A stretch of DNA of 64,000 bases from contig CAMQGK010000144.1 in assembly GCA_947000775.1 (NCBI GenBank), positions 12,931,501 through 12,995,500 of the forward strand, written 5' to 3'. Made by a program: the position numbers and the translations under genes. The notes beneath the pieces are model-generated. The model made no database searches and was not told where the DNA came from. It saw only the letters and a program-made list of their open reading frames with translations. This DNA comes from Pterois miles (taxonomy: Eukaryota > Chordata > Actinopteri > Perciformes > Scorpaenidae). The stretch's first letter is position 1. Every line of letters begins with the position of its first letter. Shown here one piece after another: positions 1 through 14,332 of this stretch.

Positions 1-64
1 GGGTCTTGAACCCGTGACGTCCGCGTCCTAACCCAAGTCCTTACAGACTGAGCTACTGCCGCTA
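1..64 (-). mobile_element. head of a tRNA-derived SINE cut by the window edge
   Basis: CGTCCTAACCCAAGTCCTTA and CAGACTGAGCTACTGCCGC match the tRNA-like head of the SINE at 39352-39656 in the same - orientation. The rest of the copy would lie left of position 1. Confidence 0.75.
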
Positions 65-430
65 CTGTAGCTAGCTAGCTCATCATGTCTCAGTCTCAAC
101 TGTGCACACAAAAATACAGAAGGGAGTGGGGTATTATTAAGCTGTTATATTTTGTCAGATGGAGGGAATTTTTATGTTATGTGCGACAATAGCTTTGACT
201 CAGTGTATCTCTACAGTAGCAGTTTACATTAGCCAAAATAGAGACAGGCAGCACCGTCAAGTGCATCTGGGTTTTTTATGATAGATTTTTCCTTTGAAGA
301 TTTTGTCCATAACTTTCATTAGTAATTATTATTTTGTACACCAGGTCTGTTTTTTTTTCATGAGTTTTTTTAATCTGTCATGTAATAAGAGTATTACAGA
401 AACTTTGCACACAGTCCGATGCATTTTATT

Positions 431-1680
431 TAGGGCTGTCATTTGATTCAAATATTAAACCGCGATTACTCGCATGTTTGTCCATAATTAATCGGGATTA
501 ATCAGAAATGAATGTACCTTAAAGGGAGATTTGTCAAATATGTAATTCTCTTATGAACATGGGAGTAAGCAAATATGTTTGCTTTATGCAAATGTATGTA
601 TAAGTGTTATCCCGGTACCTCATTTTACAATAAATATGTTCAAATCATAACATGCGCAACAGCTGTCAGCCCTGGAACACACTGCACTGCTGACGAGTGT
701 GTGGCGGCTGTGTTACCTTTTGTTTTTCTCTTCGGCGTCCATGCTAACATGTTCACGCCACCTGCGTGAGACATGCATCTGACGTGCATCTCAGCTGCGT
801 GTCTTTTAGAGATTAGAGGTCTCGCCTATTTTTGACGCTTGCCGCGGGTGTTTCACGGCAGCAACAGACAGTGAAAATGATCATTTGACTGTATATTGAC
901 ATCAAATCAGCCACATAACTACGCTTTCGATGTCTGTATCTGTAGGAAACCTCACAGACATGCTTTCATTTCAAAATAAAACCCCTCAAATGTTTTTTTT
1001 CCGTGGGCAGAACTCATTCATTTGTTAACACTTGATTTTCACTTTGTGGATTATTACTATTATTTACAAATGAGCACACATTTCTTCACCTTTCTCCATA
1101 TAAAATAAATATAAATGACATTTATAATGACATGATATGGTCATTATCAGGGTCAGTTTCTATATAGAAAGAACAGCAGCAGCTGAAACGCAGCCAGTGT
1201 CAAAAAGCGACGCGTGAATCACGCAGCCGTGTGGTAACGCAGCCGCCACGTGCTGGTAAAGTGGCCGGTCTGGGCCAGGGCTCAGTGTGTCAGTGTGCAG
1301 ACTTGACTATGACCTGCCCCAAACTACATGTGATTATCATAAAGTGGGCATGTCTGTAAAGGGGAGACTCGTGGGTACCCATAGAACCCATTTTCATTCA
1401 CATATCTTGAGGTCAGAAATTAAGGGATCCCTTTGAAAATGGCCGTGCCAGTTTTTTCCTCACAAAAATGTAGCGCAAGTTTGGAGCATTATTTAACCTC
1501 CTGTACGACAAGCTAGTATGACATAGTTGGCACCAAATGAGTCTTTAGGTTTTCTAGTTTCATATGATGCCAGTAAAACTGGGCCCGCTACAACCTAAAA
1601 ATTGAAAATTGTGTTAATGCATTAAAGCAATTAGTAGTGTTTGGTGAATTTGCATTATCGTGTTAACTTTGACAGCCCTA
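431..1680. mobile_element. non-autonomous DNA transposon, TAGGGCTGTCA family, copy 1
   Basis: The ends are TAGGGCTGTCA and TGACAGCCCTA, a perfect 11-bp inverted repeat. The subterminal AATCGGGATTAATC and the ends fit hAT-type elements common in fish. Internal sequence at 1285-1430 (CCCCAAACTACATGTGATTA and AGAACCCATTTTCATTCACA) recurs at 17400-17530 and, inverted, at 63110-63260. No transposase frame is present. An exact target duplication is not visible. Confidence 0.75.
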
Positions 1681-4303
1681 GTTATTATATAATGTTTTAT
1701 AAACTCATCGTATACTATATATATTGTATGTAAGAGCTTAACCCACAAAACAGTACAGCTGTAAGATAAATATAGAAGAATAACAAGTACAATGTGTTCT
1801 TCTAAAACTAGAGTTCAGTAAATGTACAGTATAAAGTACTTATTGGAGTTGAAGTACCTCAAACTGTCTTATGCATAAGACAGCATGGCCACTGCGGTCT
1901 GTTACTCTTAAACGATTTTAAGTCAAGTTACATGAGCTTATCTTAACATGAAGCAGCTGGATGCCGACTCGCTCCAGAGTTGAATTAGATTTTCTCCAGC
2001 AGGATCTTGCAACAGTGCGGCAGTATGACCAACACATAGAGCACACTGGCCACATCTGTTGTACAAACCCGCATAATCACCCTATTATGCGAGTGCTTTA
2101 TATAGCTATAAAAACAGTGTCAGAATTAACAGCAGACTTGAGCTGACTGTTGTGGAAGAGGGAGGAGGAGTTGCTGTCAGCACCGTCTGTGTTGTATAGT
2201 TTTCACGTTATGTAATTTCATTCCCACACTGCTTGTTTTTCTGTTTCGTCCTTGTAATCCTTCCCGCTGATTCATGTTGTTGTCATCAGTGCTGTTTTTA
2301 CTTTTACTGTACCTACAGTGTGATAGAGTCCGACTCTCCTTCGCCTCTCTAACAGTCTGCAGACAGAGCAGAGAGTTGGCAGGTCGGGCAAGTAACATGC
2401 GGATGTGGCAGTAGCACACTTAATTGTTTTCAGATCTCTGTGTGTGTGTGTGTGTGTGTGTATGTGTGTGTGTGTGTGCACTCAATAGCACATGTTGGGT
2501 TTTTCCTCTGAAAACTAAGAGCCACATACTTCTAACTCTAATGTTATCTTTTTATATTTAATTTCATGAATCAGCATTTCAAGGGGATTTCCTGTTGCAG
2601 TGTATTACGAGTAGTAACCTTTATTTTAAAAAGGGTAGATACAAAGTATTTAAGTATCTACAAACTGGTTTCAAACATAGCAGTGTATTCCAGTAAGTAT
2701 AGTAGCTTAAACTTCTCGTTGGACCACATCAGTCCACATTATACAGAGCATACTATCCACTACATTGTAAGATACAGTAAATTATTGATTACTCTTTTAC
2801 CCTTATCTACATAAAATCTCATTAAAGTAATGAACAGATACTATGTTTCATGGCTCAGTTTCTTTCAATTTCCTTTTGTTTGCATCTCATAGATAATTTG
2901 TGATGAAACATATGAACATTGCATTATTATCCCATATGATCATAGGGATTTACAAACTGTGTTGTTTGTCTTAAAGACTGAAGTTTGTTGCACAGGACTG
3001 CCATATTAATGTTTTGCATTCAGTTAAATGTCAATTCATAGACTGGGTGATGCAAATCCATGGTAATTATACAAACTTTTTTTTGCCCCTTTCCGTTAAA
3101 CCTACTTTAATTGTTGTTTTTTTTTTTTTTTTTTTTTTTTTTACTTGGAGGCTGCACAACAAGCTTTAAACAAAATATATTATCAGCTTTATAATTCTAC
3201 TCACAATTATGCAATTTCATTTAGCTTTTTCATTTATTTCTTTTATCCAAAGCAACGTGTGGTGGATAGAGAAAGCCTCCACACCCCTGTTAAAATGCCA
3301 GGTTTTAGTGATGTAAAAAAAATATGACAATGATAAATCATTTCTTTTACCACCTTTAATGTCAACTATAGCCTGTACAATTCAACTGGAAAAACAAGTA
3401 AACAGTTTTGGGAAAAAAATAAACTTCCATTAACCTGGTTGCATAAATATGACACAGTGCACAGAAGCAATGCGCAGGGTCTAAACAAGCAGATTTTTTT
3501 TTGTCATTAATATCAACATGTTCTGTAAATAGAACTGTATTACAATGATAAATCAGTTTATTAAATTGATAATATCTGTGGTGCACAGTGCATATGGTCT
3601 GTCTGTGATCTACCACAAAAGTTGAAGTATTTCAATGGATTCAAGGTAAATTACAAAAAGCTGATATGAACATAAGCCTATCAATTAAAACTAAACAATA
3701 AATAAATCTTTTTTTCTTGTCTGGTCCAAATGAACTGAACTACAGGCGTGAAAGCAGCCCTGGAAACTACTAATTGAAGGAAACGTTATAGGAAAGTACA
3801 TCCAACACAAACTGAAATTAAGTTATTCATCACATGTAAACGTTATATCTTTTGAGTTCTGGGTTTTTGAGGTGTCACTGAGCAAAACACGTCAATTGTA
3901 ATCTGAGCAGCAGTCCGTCCAACAGTAAAAGGCAGCTCCAGGTTTGTGTGTGGATGTCAACTCTTTCTCCCTACAACTGCTCCTCCAGGGTGTTGCTATA
4001 AATAAGAGCGTCCTCTCAGTCAACGAGCCTGGTTAAATATTGGTTTGCGTGCACTGCCAGATCTTTCTCCTCACTTTGTCTTAGCACTGTGCCAGCCTGG
4101 GAAAGAGCGTCGAGTTTGTTCAAGCAATGACAGCACAGTTTCACGGCTGCATTCGTATAGATAGTTATTAAATGTTGCCTTGTGTGTTTTTGTGTCCATG
4201 TTGGACTGTGAAGGCAGCTAGTTGACAGGAGGGGGAAACTGTGGGACCGTTTCCATCTGGGGGCAGATGCAGAGATTTAACACCTTGAGATCACTGTTAT
4301 ATT
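1681..4303. other. non-coding, intron or upstream of zcchc14 exon A
   Basis: AT-rich sequence with a T-run at 3119-3142 and short spurious frames only. I see no exon with a credible splice pair and no RNA gene. It is probably an intron of zcchc14, since the first exon is not in the window. Confidence 0.5.
2441..2478. repeat. (GT)n microsatellite
   Basis: A nearly pure TG dinucleotide run with one TATG interruption. Confidence 0.9.
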
Positions 4304-4311
4304 GGTACCAG

Positions 4312-4730
4312 TAGGGATGGGTATCTTTAGGATTTTACCCATACTACTACCCCTGTCGATACTCTTCTGAACGCTTTGTTTTTATTACTAAATAATTACT
4401 TTTTAATATCTTATTTAAAAAAAAATCAGAACAGGATTAGAATTTATTTAGATTTTAAATATAACAAAATATTTCTAGAGCAGCAACAGAAATGTTTACA
4501 ACAGCAAAGTCATTGTATAAACTCAATAATCTCACCAGAATCATCAGTCCGTCCTCTTGTCCTCCCTCTGCTGATATGATTCACTGCTGCAGGTACCGCT
4601 GTAGAGGGAGGAGGGGCTGCTTTGCCTCAGTCAGCAGATAAGTTCGTAACATTGGAGCTTATCGATACTCTGGTCTGTAATGATTTAGCACTGGTGCTGG
4701 ATTAATACCACGATTCGGTACCCATCCTTA
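4312..4730. mobile_element. hAT-type MITE with exact 8-bp target duplication
   Basis: The ends are TAGGGATGGGTATC and (reversed) TAAGGATGGGTACC. GGTACCAG flanks both sides (4304-4311 and 4731-4738), the 8-bp duplication expected for hAT insertion. The 419-bp body is AT-rich with no coding potential. Confidence 0.88.
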
Positions 4731-4866
4731 GGTACCAGTGTGCAAACAAGCTGTCCTTGAGACTGAGGAGTTAATGCCGTGCTGAACTGTATCTAGTTAT
4801 CCTTGACTTCTGCTCTGTGGTTTTAACCTCTCTTTTACTGAATGATCTCTCACCCCTGCTTTCCAG

Positions 4867-5092
4867 GGTCAGACCAGAGAGGCCGGCACAGTCTCAGGGC
4901 TGGGCTCAGGGGTCACCGTGGGACGACGAGACCAAGCAGTCAGCCAGGAGATTACCCCTTCTCACTCAGACCTCCCTCCTCCTCCTCCCCCACCTCCACC
5001 ACCACCTCCTCATCTTCCTCCTCCTCTCCCTGCTGGGCAGGGCCAGGATGCAGCAGCACCAACCAAGATCCACCAGGGGAAAGCAGGAAAAG
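4867..5092 (+). CDS. zcchc14: zcchc14 exon A: proline-rich leader
   Basis: The acceptor is TTTCCAG at 4860-4866 and the donor is GTGAGC at 5093. Translation in phase 0 gives GQTREAGTVSGLGSGV near the start, a run of twelve prolines near 4975-5010, and KIHQGKAGKG at the end. One base (G) is carried over to the next exon. The PX-like segment that follows shows that this exon sits just upstream of it. The sequence itself is low complexity and poorly conserved, so the 5' border rests on the splice site and the open frame only. Confidence 0.75.
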
Positions 5093-8000
5093 GTGAGCTA
5101 CTGGAGCAGTTATTACAGAAGCTGTTTTTTTATATTCCTCTGATGTTTCTAAATGGTTGTGTCACTCCCAGCAGAACATTTAGGGTGATTCTGTACTATT
5201 TAAAGTACTTATGGAAATACTCTCTACCGTGCTGTTAATATTCTGTTGCTTTCCACTTCATCTCATTGTCTCTCTGTCTGACTTATTGTATGTATGTACT
5301 GTATGTGCATGGCCTCACCCCGTCCCTCCATCTGTGCATGTTGGCATGAAGTGTGCGTGTCATGTTATACACCCAGTTAAGCCCAGTTGAACAAGATGTG
5401 GCATGCTGGCACATCTGAACACTACAACTAGGCTTAAGAATGCTGCCCTAAGGCTTAGGTGTGTGAGTGAGTCTCACTCCACTTTACTCTCCTTTTTCCT
5501 TAGAAAAAAATGTCTCAACGTGGGCAACGATGGTCACTAGCCGAGCACTGTATACCATCATGCAATGCACTGAAAGATAATGGCAGACAAATCTTGTCTT
5601 TTTGCAGTGCAAAAATTAAATGTGAGCAGCGCATCACAGCCACAAAGTAGTTAGTATTTATCAGTTTGAGAAAATGCGCTTATTGCCACCACGTTCACAA
5701 CAACTGTGAATTCTTAACTTTCACAATAAAAGCCCTAGACACTGCATCACTGCGTACCAAGAGGAAATTCATTCAGAGCATTTTGCTAAGAAACAACTCA
5801 AAAAATTAGCTTACAATATGTATTTATCACACACAAACATACATGCTAGTATCCAGTATTTATTATGGATGGTCTACCATCAAAAACGTAATTAACGGTG
5901 CCAAGAAAATGACCCGAGTAACGTCCGTGTTCTTTTCATTTTTCCGATGAGCTCACTGTATCAGGGGTTCTCAAACTTTTTGGGAGTATGGACTATGGAA
6001 AATTTTACCAAGGTCCAAAGATCCCCTCATAATCGTAACAATTGATCTGAATCAACAATCATACTTAAGCATAGGCTTACTACCATTTGTAGTCTTTTCC
6101 ATTGGAACTAGACCTGTTTTATAATGATAAACAGAAAAAAATTCAGTTTGAATCATGCTAATACCAACATCCTAATAAATCCAGACATTTATAGTGACCA
6201 ATATAATGATTGCTTTCAGTAAGTGCTTCAACTTTAAAACAATGAATGTATTGCTTCTTATTCAAATCATTGGCAGAAAGCTCTGAACAAATCATAACAG
6301 AAGTCATAACATCATATTAATTAAGCAAATTACTTTAAAAAATTGATTGGAATACTTGCATTGCATTTGAGTGAAGTGACTGATTCATGACAGATTAATG
6401 TGATGTGTCACAATCATATCAGAGTTTCTACTGGCTCAAAGCTAACATGTATGGTAGTAATGGACAAAATATGCTTGATCTATCGGTGCAAATGGTCCCC
6501 ATCTGTAGATAAGCACAGACTCCCTGGGGGTCCCTGGATTTTGGACACAGCAAAAGTCACATTCACACTTGCACTGAGATCATTTGATCACCCAGGATAC
6601 CTTTCATTATCATTCATTGGAAATCAATCAATAAGGGGCCAGCTGGTGTACAGCATGTGGTTTTAGTTGGGGCGATCCTCTCCAGGCCAGTCTGTTATTG
6701 TCTTGGCCCCCTGCCTCTGTCTGCAACACAATACTCAACTATCTCACTACCTCATGGTCACACCACATAGCTGTCACCAGCATAAATCTAACACACATGC
6801 ACACATGCACAAAAACACACAGTTGTATTCAGCATGTGCAAACACATAAAGCACAGAGAAGCGCGCACACACACGCTCATGCTGGCAAACACAATTAAGT
6901 TTATATGCCGTGCCACCGTGCTACCATTTTCCCTGTGTTTTAACAGATTTTGCTACCTCAGGCCGGGCAGAATGAGCCACACCTCGTGTTGGTTTTACGA
7001 TGTAGTATATATATTTTTTTTTGGCACGCACAAACTACACTATAATGTAGTTTTAAAGTAATAAAGACACAGAGGCAACATGAGGGATCTTAATCAATGT
7101 ACAGTATCATCTCATTAGGAGATAATTGAAACTCTTCTCTTCAAAGTGTGTGGCAGCCTAGATTTGGGTGAATGGCAGGAGGCATTCAGGGCCTTCCACA
7201 GCTGCTGCTCAACACGCACACAGCAAGGTGTTGAGGGATGTGTGTGTGTATATATTGTGTATGTGTGGTGAAAGCGACTCCTCTCTCCTTCCTCCTTCAT
7301 CCCCCTCTGAATTTGTCTCCTCCTCCACTTATGTCTTCCCCTCCCCTGCTGCTTGTTCCTGCACGCCTCATGTGGTTTCAGATGGAGAGTCTAATGTGTC
7401 TAAATCTGTGCCTGGAGGACTTCTGCACACCCACACATACCCATCTATTTAGCGTTCCCATGATTTCAACTCATTCTCACCTTCTATCTAATGACATGGA
7501 TCTAATCGCGGTGGAGCAGCCCTAACCTGCCTCTGCACCTGAGGCATGCAACCAGACATAAAAGTAGATATTATGTGTAAGTAATCCAAGATGTGTGTAC
7601 ACATGAGAATGGTAGTTTGATAGTTTGGGTGTTTTGAAGTGGGGTTGTGTGAGGTACTTCTCCATAGTCAGTGTATTACCTGCAGTAGATTATGGTTGGC
7701 ATGCCCCCACTGTGAAACATGTGGACGGGGGTAGCAGCAAGATGGATTTTAGCCACAAAAGAAATGCTCACCAAAAAAACAAACAAACAAACAAACATAT
7801 TTGCGTATATTTGGAATATTTTTACCGCTCTAGCTTTATAAGACAGCCCTTTATGATGAGGAACTGAAGCCATTACCCATCTATGCTCTCTTCAAAGACA
7901 CCAGACTCCATTGACAGAAAAGCAAGTGACAATAATTGAACAATAATTTTACATTGAGTTGCTGGTCTACCGCTGCCTGGATCGGTTACGGCTGGCCCAC

Positions 8001-11000
8001 ACTAAAAGCAGATTTAGAAAACCTTACACATAAGCTACATGTTATGTTAAATTTAACTGTTTTGTTCCTGTAGTGTGTGGTGGGGAACGATTTGGCCAAA
8101 AACACACCACACACGAACAGATTCCATTCATGAACAACGAGTCCTGACTTTAAAAAAACAAAAAACAAAAACAAAATCAAAATCTCTCATGATCAAATGT
8201 GACTTCACTGTAAGCAAACATGGCAGACGACAAGCAGGAAGAATTCGCGACGTGCTAGTACTTTATGCTTCACAGCTTACATTAGCTGTGGCTGCCATGA
8301 CGGCTGTTGATATCCCTCTGCTTCAGTCAACTTGATTCTCAATTGGCTATCGTTCTTTCCCGTGTGACTGCGTCATCGGCTGTCCTCGGGGTTCCCCACA
8401 CTCAACAGGATATCTGATCGTAAATATCGAACATGTTTAATAGTTACGATTTGAAATCGAAGCGGCCAGGATGAATTTCCGAACCGATCGGGAGATATCA
8501 AAAACTCTCTTAGCGTACCTTACACAATATCTGTAAAGGTGATCATTGAAACCATCAATCCATGCTTACAATTGTCAGAAGGGGGAATCAAGCCCCAAAA
8601 TCGGCTTTATTCTTGTGTTGTATGTGCCCAGCATTAGTTTGTTTGCATTATTCTTAATAATAACCAATTGATACAGCGGTAGACCAACTCCTGGTTTCCA
8701 AGGTAAAATTAGTTTTTGAACTTCAGTGAAATAGTCTTAATATAGTGTACACTATGATTACACATTGATTGTTTTAGGTGAGCTTTTCTTTTAGGTGTCT
8801 AAAATACGTTTTGCTGCCGGCCCCGTCCACAGCAGTACATTGCTGGTACTCCTGTCTGTTTCTCCAAACTGGGGGTGTGCCAACCGCCAATACACTATGG
8901 ATAAATAACTCATACAAGCCTACATAAAAAAATCTGAATTATCCCTTCAACTCATATGCGACAGATTTGTATCCAGATATTTATTGTAAACAAGTGCTAT
9001 ATGCAAAAAATGAGGGTCAATATGCATTTTGGCATCAGTTATTAAATCATAATATATCAACTATTGTACAAGTATGATGTGTCCCCAAGTTATGCTGGCT
9101 GATTTTGGGTGAAGTGATAATTTGGTCTGGGGAAATGTCATCTCAGAACCACAGAACAAGGAAACGGAGGATTTGGGGCCAGAATTGAGGGCTGGATTAT
9201 TACCCAGAGTCTTGACCAGCACCAGTGTTATAAATTTAGTACAAATAGCTGTGGGCTGCTGGTAGACAGAGTGCAGGTGGGACCAGACAGATAAAATCCC
9301 AGGTGGGGAGCACCATCCTGAATGAGTTGTAACTGAAGCAGCTGTGGGAAGGGATTTGGCAGGACAGAGCTTCTGCCCAGATGGAAAACTAGAGTGCATT
9401 CACACATGGTACAGTTCTTGCCAAGATTTAAACCCCATCTGATGGACAAAATGTTTAGTCAGGTAGCAGCTGGACCGTGAGTGTACAGAGCCAGAGATCT
9501 CCAAATTACTATGTGTCGAGGAGAATCAAATGGTTCACAATACTGAAGGTAGCAGGATGAATGGAAAAGCAAGACAAGCACCTCTCACACCTAGATATAA
9601 CAGATTAGTTAAGTTCATTTGGCTCATTGGTAGGTGAAGGCGAAGCTAGAATGTATGAAATGTATTTCAATATGAGGGGAGATAAAACAATAATTGGAAA
9701 GAGGATAGCAAATAGCATGAGAAATTGTTAATGGATAAAATAACCAGACATGACACTTTGTATTTTGGCTGATCCAGCAAATGAAATACCAGACAAATCA
9801 AAGCACTTTAATAACAGTTGATGCAAAAATTGCCGACATGACGTATTTCAATTTCATTTAAGTACCTGGAGCAATTGTTTCGTTGGCATTTTGGTTTGAT
9901 AATGAATTAAAGAAGTTGTTAATTAAATAATATAGTGACAGGCTGAAGTTTACTGACCTGCTGGTGAGTAGGTTAACTGGACCAATCGGACTCTTTCACT
10001 CCTGGACTGTGGACTGTAAGTGATGAAAAGAGACATCTTGACAACAGTGAGTAAGTTAGCCAATGACGTCCACAGCGCTGGATGCATCCTGTGATATTAT
10101 TATAGCAGTTAAAGCTCATGTAGTTGGGCAAGGAGGATTATTTTACAATATAATACAGGAATGAAATCTCAGCACCAGGAGAAGTAATCAACATGGAGGC
10201 GTTGCAGATGATCAACAATCCCACCAATCTAATGCACACACTGTACACTACCAGGGCTGTGTATTGCGATAAATTGCAATACTGTAAGTAAGGCAATGTA
10301 CTGCTTAGATTTTAGCCTGCTATAACTGTTGAAGGTCACTAAAGCCCTCTTGGGCCAGTTTAAGACTGCCTCTCTTCTCCAACAGTTTTATCGCATCAAA
10401 AATCGATTGAAAAATTACTCCGGAGAGCTGTTCAGGTTTCAGTGTTTATTCAGTCACCAAAATAAACAATGAGTGGTCGACTCCGGAGGAGAACACATAA
10501 ATCTTACATGCAAAGCACACTTTTTATATTCTCCCCTCTGGGCATAAACAATGTTTTTTTTTTGTTTTTTTTTTTTAACCATTTTCCTTCAATCACCTTT
10601 CTCAAAACATGCCACTCATTACCACGTTTTGGGCACCTCTGCCCCTCTGTTTCATTGCCAAATATTAATTAGTGTTTTGTGCTGCCACCGATAACCTGTG
10701 ATCTGTTGGTTTTAAAGGTCAGATATCAATTTGATGGATTGGTTTCAGAGCAGGTGCCGAGTTATCTCATACCCCCTCGGGTCATTTTTTTCCACTTCAA
10801 ACAGAAAATAAGTGCTTGGGGATCAAAAAAAAAAAAGAGGTGTCAGCACCGAAAAAAACTCTCAACTTTTGTGGTCCTTCATTTTTTTCTTCTTTTTTCT
10901 TTTCCCTGCCTGCAAACAGCTTCTCCCTCTGCAGAAATGAACCACTTGCAGTGCCAATGAGACATAGGGTGGTCTTTTGTTCACTGTTTCACCGAGTGCA

Positions 11001-12146
11001 TCGGGCCTGCTCCATGTTATATCCCTTATATTTCTGGCTTACATATTGCATCAAGCATAATTTTGTTTATGTATGTTTAGCATTAGCTAAATAAAAAATA
11101 CATAATATGCTGAATAAAAAATACATGATATGCTGGTGTTAGAGTTAGTACTGTTAAAGTTAGCACACCTCCGAATGAGCAAATACCGGCCAGCCCGTCA
11201 GATTTTTAAGAGGTTAATTAAAAATCAATACAGTGTTTTGGAGAATCAATACAGTATTGCATAATGTAATATGATACTCGTGTATTAATATTTTCCTACA
11301 CCCCTGTACACCCCTATACCACTGTCATTTTGTGCTAAAACTTAAGTGCAGCAGCAGTGCAGTCGACTAGCCAGCTCACATCAGTCTGTGTAGTTACACC
11401 TGATGACATGATTAAACTACTTCACTTGTAACTTACTGGTTTTGTCCTCTCGTCATTTCTTACTTCTGAGAGGAGGCCAAGTTTAAATTCCTCCTGACCA
11501 TTTAAACTCAACTCTAAATGATTGATGTGATAAAGCAGCTGTCTCTGCTTGTGAAGTGGTCAATCATCTGTGAAATGACCTCTGCTTCTTTCAGTGGGGA
11601 TTGAGAGGGTGGTGCTGAGAGGAGTGACACACATGTCTGAAGACACTAGTGAATATGTGTTCGAGGTGGGTCCAGTGTAAACACAGATGCCTGCTCACTC
11701 TTCAAAATGTTCTGTGTTCATATCTTCATGTTTTCACCCTTTTCTTCCACCTATTTTTCTACTTCTTCCACTCCATCACCTCCACCTTCCCCTGCTCCCC
11801 ATCCTCCCTCCTCTCCATTCCCTCCTCTAGGCCAGCTGGTCAGACGGTTTGGTATCATCCGTTGTCAGAAGTCAGCAGGAGCTGACAGAGCTGCTGACCC
11901 AGGTCAGGACCACCACTGAAACACACTTCTACTGTTTTATAATAATCTAAAGCTGCACTCAGGTTAAGAGAATAGTTTTCTTCAGTGCTGTGTATTCAAC
12001 AGATTGACCTGACACATGAGTGAAGAGCCTCATGTATATTGTGCTGATAACCATGTATATTGTGCTGATAACCTGCTGCTGTAACACCACAATTTCCCAA
12101 CTTGGGATCAATAAAGTATCTATCTATCTATTTATCTATCTATCTG

Positions 12147-12179
<33 letters not shown>

Positions 12180-14195
12180 ACAGTTATGAATGAATGAATG
12201 AGTCTCTTTCTCCTCTGTTTCTCATCTAATTATGGTCAACAGAGCCAGTCAGGTTTTATAGGGATGAATAGCTTGATATCATCAGCATAGAAATGTAATA
12301 CTGTAACACAGTGAACTTATTTCAGTTTGTGTTTTTTTCCTCTCTAAGCTGTCTCAAGCATTTCCTGATGACGGAGTGGAGAAATTCCTCCCTCAGTCTT
12401 TAGAGCTGGACCCCAGGTTAGTCCCATATCAGTCCTGCTTATTTTTGCCCTTAAAGTGTTTCCGTCTCATCAGAGGCGCATTCCAGACATGCCTGGAATT
12501 TGATCATTTTAGGGGCCAGTTGGCTTTTGTGTTTGTCAGTTGTTTAATAAAAGCCAAACGGGACAACAAGGCCATCAAAAAAAAAATCACTGACTTGCGA
12601 GAGACTCACTGACAAATCATGACTTAAAGAAAGAATGGATTTAACTTAGGGGCAAGGTTAGTGATCTTGAGAAATGAGTAAAAGTACACTAATTTTTTTA
12701 AAAATGACTAGCCAAAAACCCTGACCAGTGCTGCCAACTCTTTTCCAATGAACGTAGCTAGCAGCACTAGCTCAAAATTTGCAAATTCTAGCGAGAAAGC
12801 CACCTAGTCTGTAACACTTATTCAGGCCTCCCTCCAAAGCCACTCCCCAAAATTATCATTATCAATGTAAACAACAAACAAGCCACTTGTTAGTAGTCAC
12901 AGCTGTCAAGCGGCTTGTGGAAGATATTGTGTTTTTTCTTCTTTCCTTTGGTGCGTTTATATATATTTGGGCAGGAGCTTAAACAGTGTTTATGACAGAG
13001 GGTGAAAAGAGGTGCTGCAGCACAGCCAGTATGAGACAAGTAAAGTGTTCTTTGAACATTAAATCATGTAAATATGTTCTAGCGGAAAACCCAAAATTCA
13101 CATATAAACCTAAATATAAGCAAAATAGGTCCTCTTTAAAGTTTTGATATGTGTTAATATGCACAAAGCTAATTCTTCAGTGCACCTCCATGATGCAGCT
13201 AGATGTGATGTAGCATCGCATCTCTAGTTTTTAAACTCAGTTGGCTTCCTTTGGACTCCCTGTGTCTGTCTGACTTCCTGTCTGTCCCCCCTGCTGTCCC
13301 GTCTCTCTGCCTGTGCCCAGGTGTCTGACAGCGCTGCCCTGCCATGTCCTCCAGCACCACAGCGTCCAGCTGTTCTTTACCTCCGCCAGGCCTCTCTCAC
13401 CCAACTGTCCTGCCTCCCTCCCCTCCCCCTCCCTCCATTACCCTCCTCCCTTCCTACTGCTCCTGTAGCCCCGACCTGCCCGTTCACCTCTAGCTCTAGT
13501 AAGTCTTTATTTTGTTTTATTGTCATTGATATATTTTTTATTTCTTGAATTTTTGGATCTTTTGCCTTTTTTTTGCCAAGAAATAAGAGACTACATGTAG
13601 CAGACATCAGATTTAAACCACAGACTGTCTAAGGATGGACTACTTTACAGCTCCCTAGAGTGAAGCCTAAACATCTGGATCACCCCCTGGTGTCTGGCTG
13701 CAGAACAGCTCAAAAACCCTTCTCCATGTTTGCAAATGGGACATGGGCCAAACTGAAAAGTCAAAGTACAAAGATGGTTTCTGATATTTTAGGTAGTTCC
13801 TAATGTGTTCAAGTATTCACTTTTCTAATAAGTTTGCTTTTAATTAGTTATTTAATGCTATAAAAGGGGGTGAGATGTCATGATTGGCAGCTGTTCTCCA
13901 GCCTTCTGATCACTACTGCACAGACGACAAATGATGTCAAAATATCAAGATGGCAGCAGCCATTTTGGACTGAAAACGCTCATGGACTTATGGTCTCCAG
14001 TTCCTCCCAGAACAGAAGTGAAGCCAAAACATTCAAGCCGATTGGTTGTTCCACTGCAACATCAGCACCCAAAAGCAAAGATACGCTGCCGCCATTTTGG
14101 ACTGAAAACGCTTATTATATTACAATAAAATAATTAAAATATATTATTACTTATGTTATTGTTCAACACAGACTATTTCAGTAGAATATGACAAT

Positions 14196-14280
<85 letters not shown>

Positions 14281-14296
14281 CATACATACATACATA

Positions 14297-14332
<36 letters not shown>

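Larger units (their letters stand above)
5093..11594. other. zcchc14 intron after exon A
   Basis: A 6.5-kb intron holding the transposon copies listed at 5962, 7617 and 10253. 8951-10250 contains nothing I recognise. Confidence 0.7.

Noticed and set aside
1..4866. First coding exon of zcchc14 in the window
   Set aside because: No frame here resembles the N-terminal MASNHPAF-type region or the CPAC motif I remember, so the exon is probably upstream of position 1.
9061..9449. - strand frames of 112 and 73 codons resembling a LINE reverse transcriptase end
   Set aside because: The likeness to a LQLIQ-type motif is too short and the two frames overlap. No other reverse transcriptase motif is nearby.
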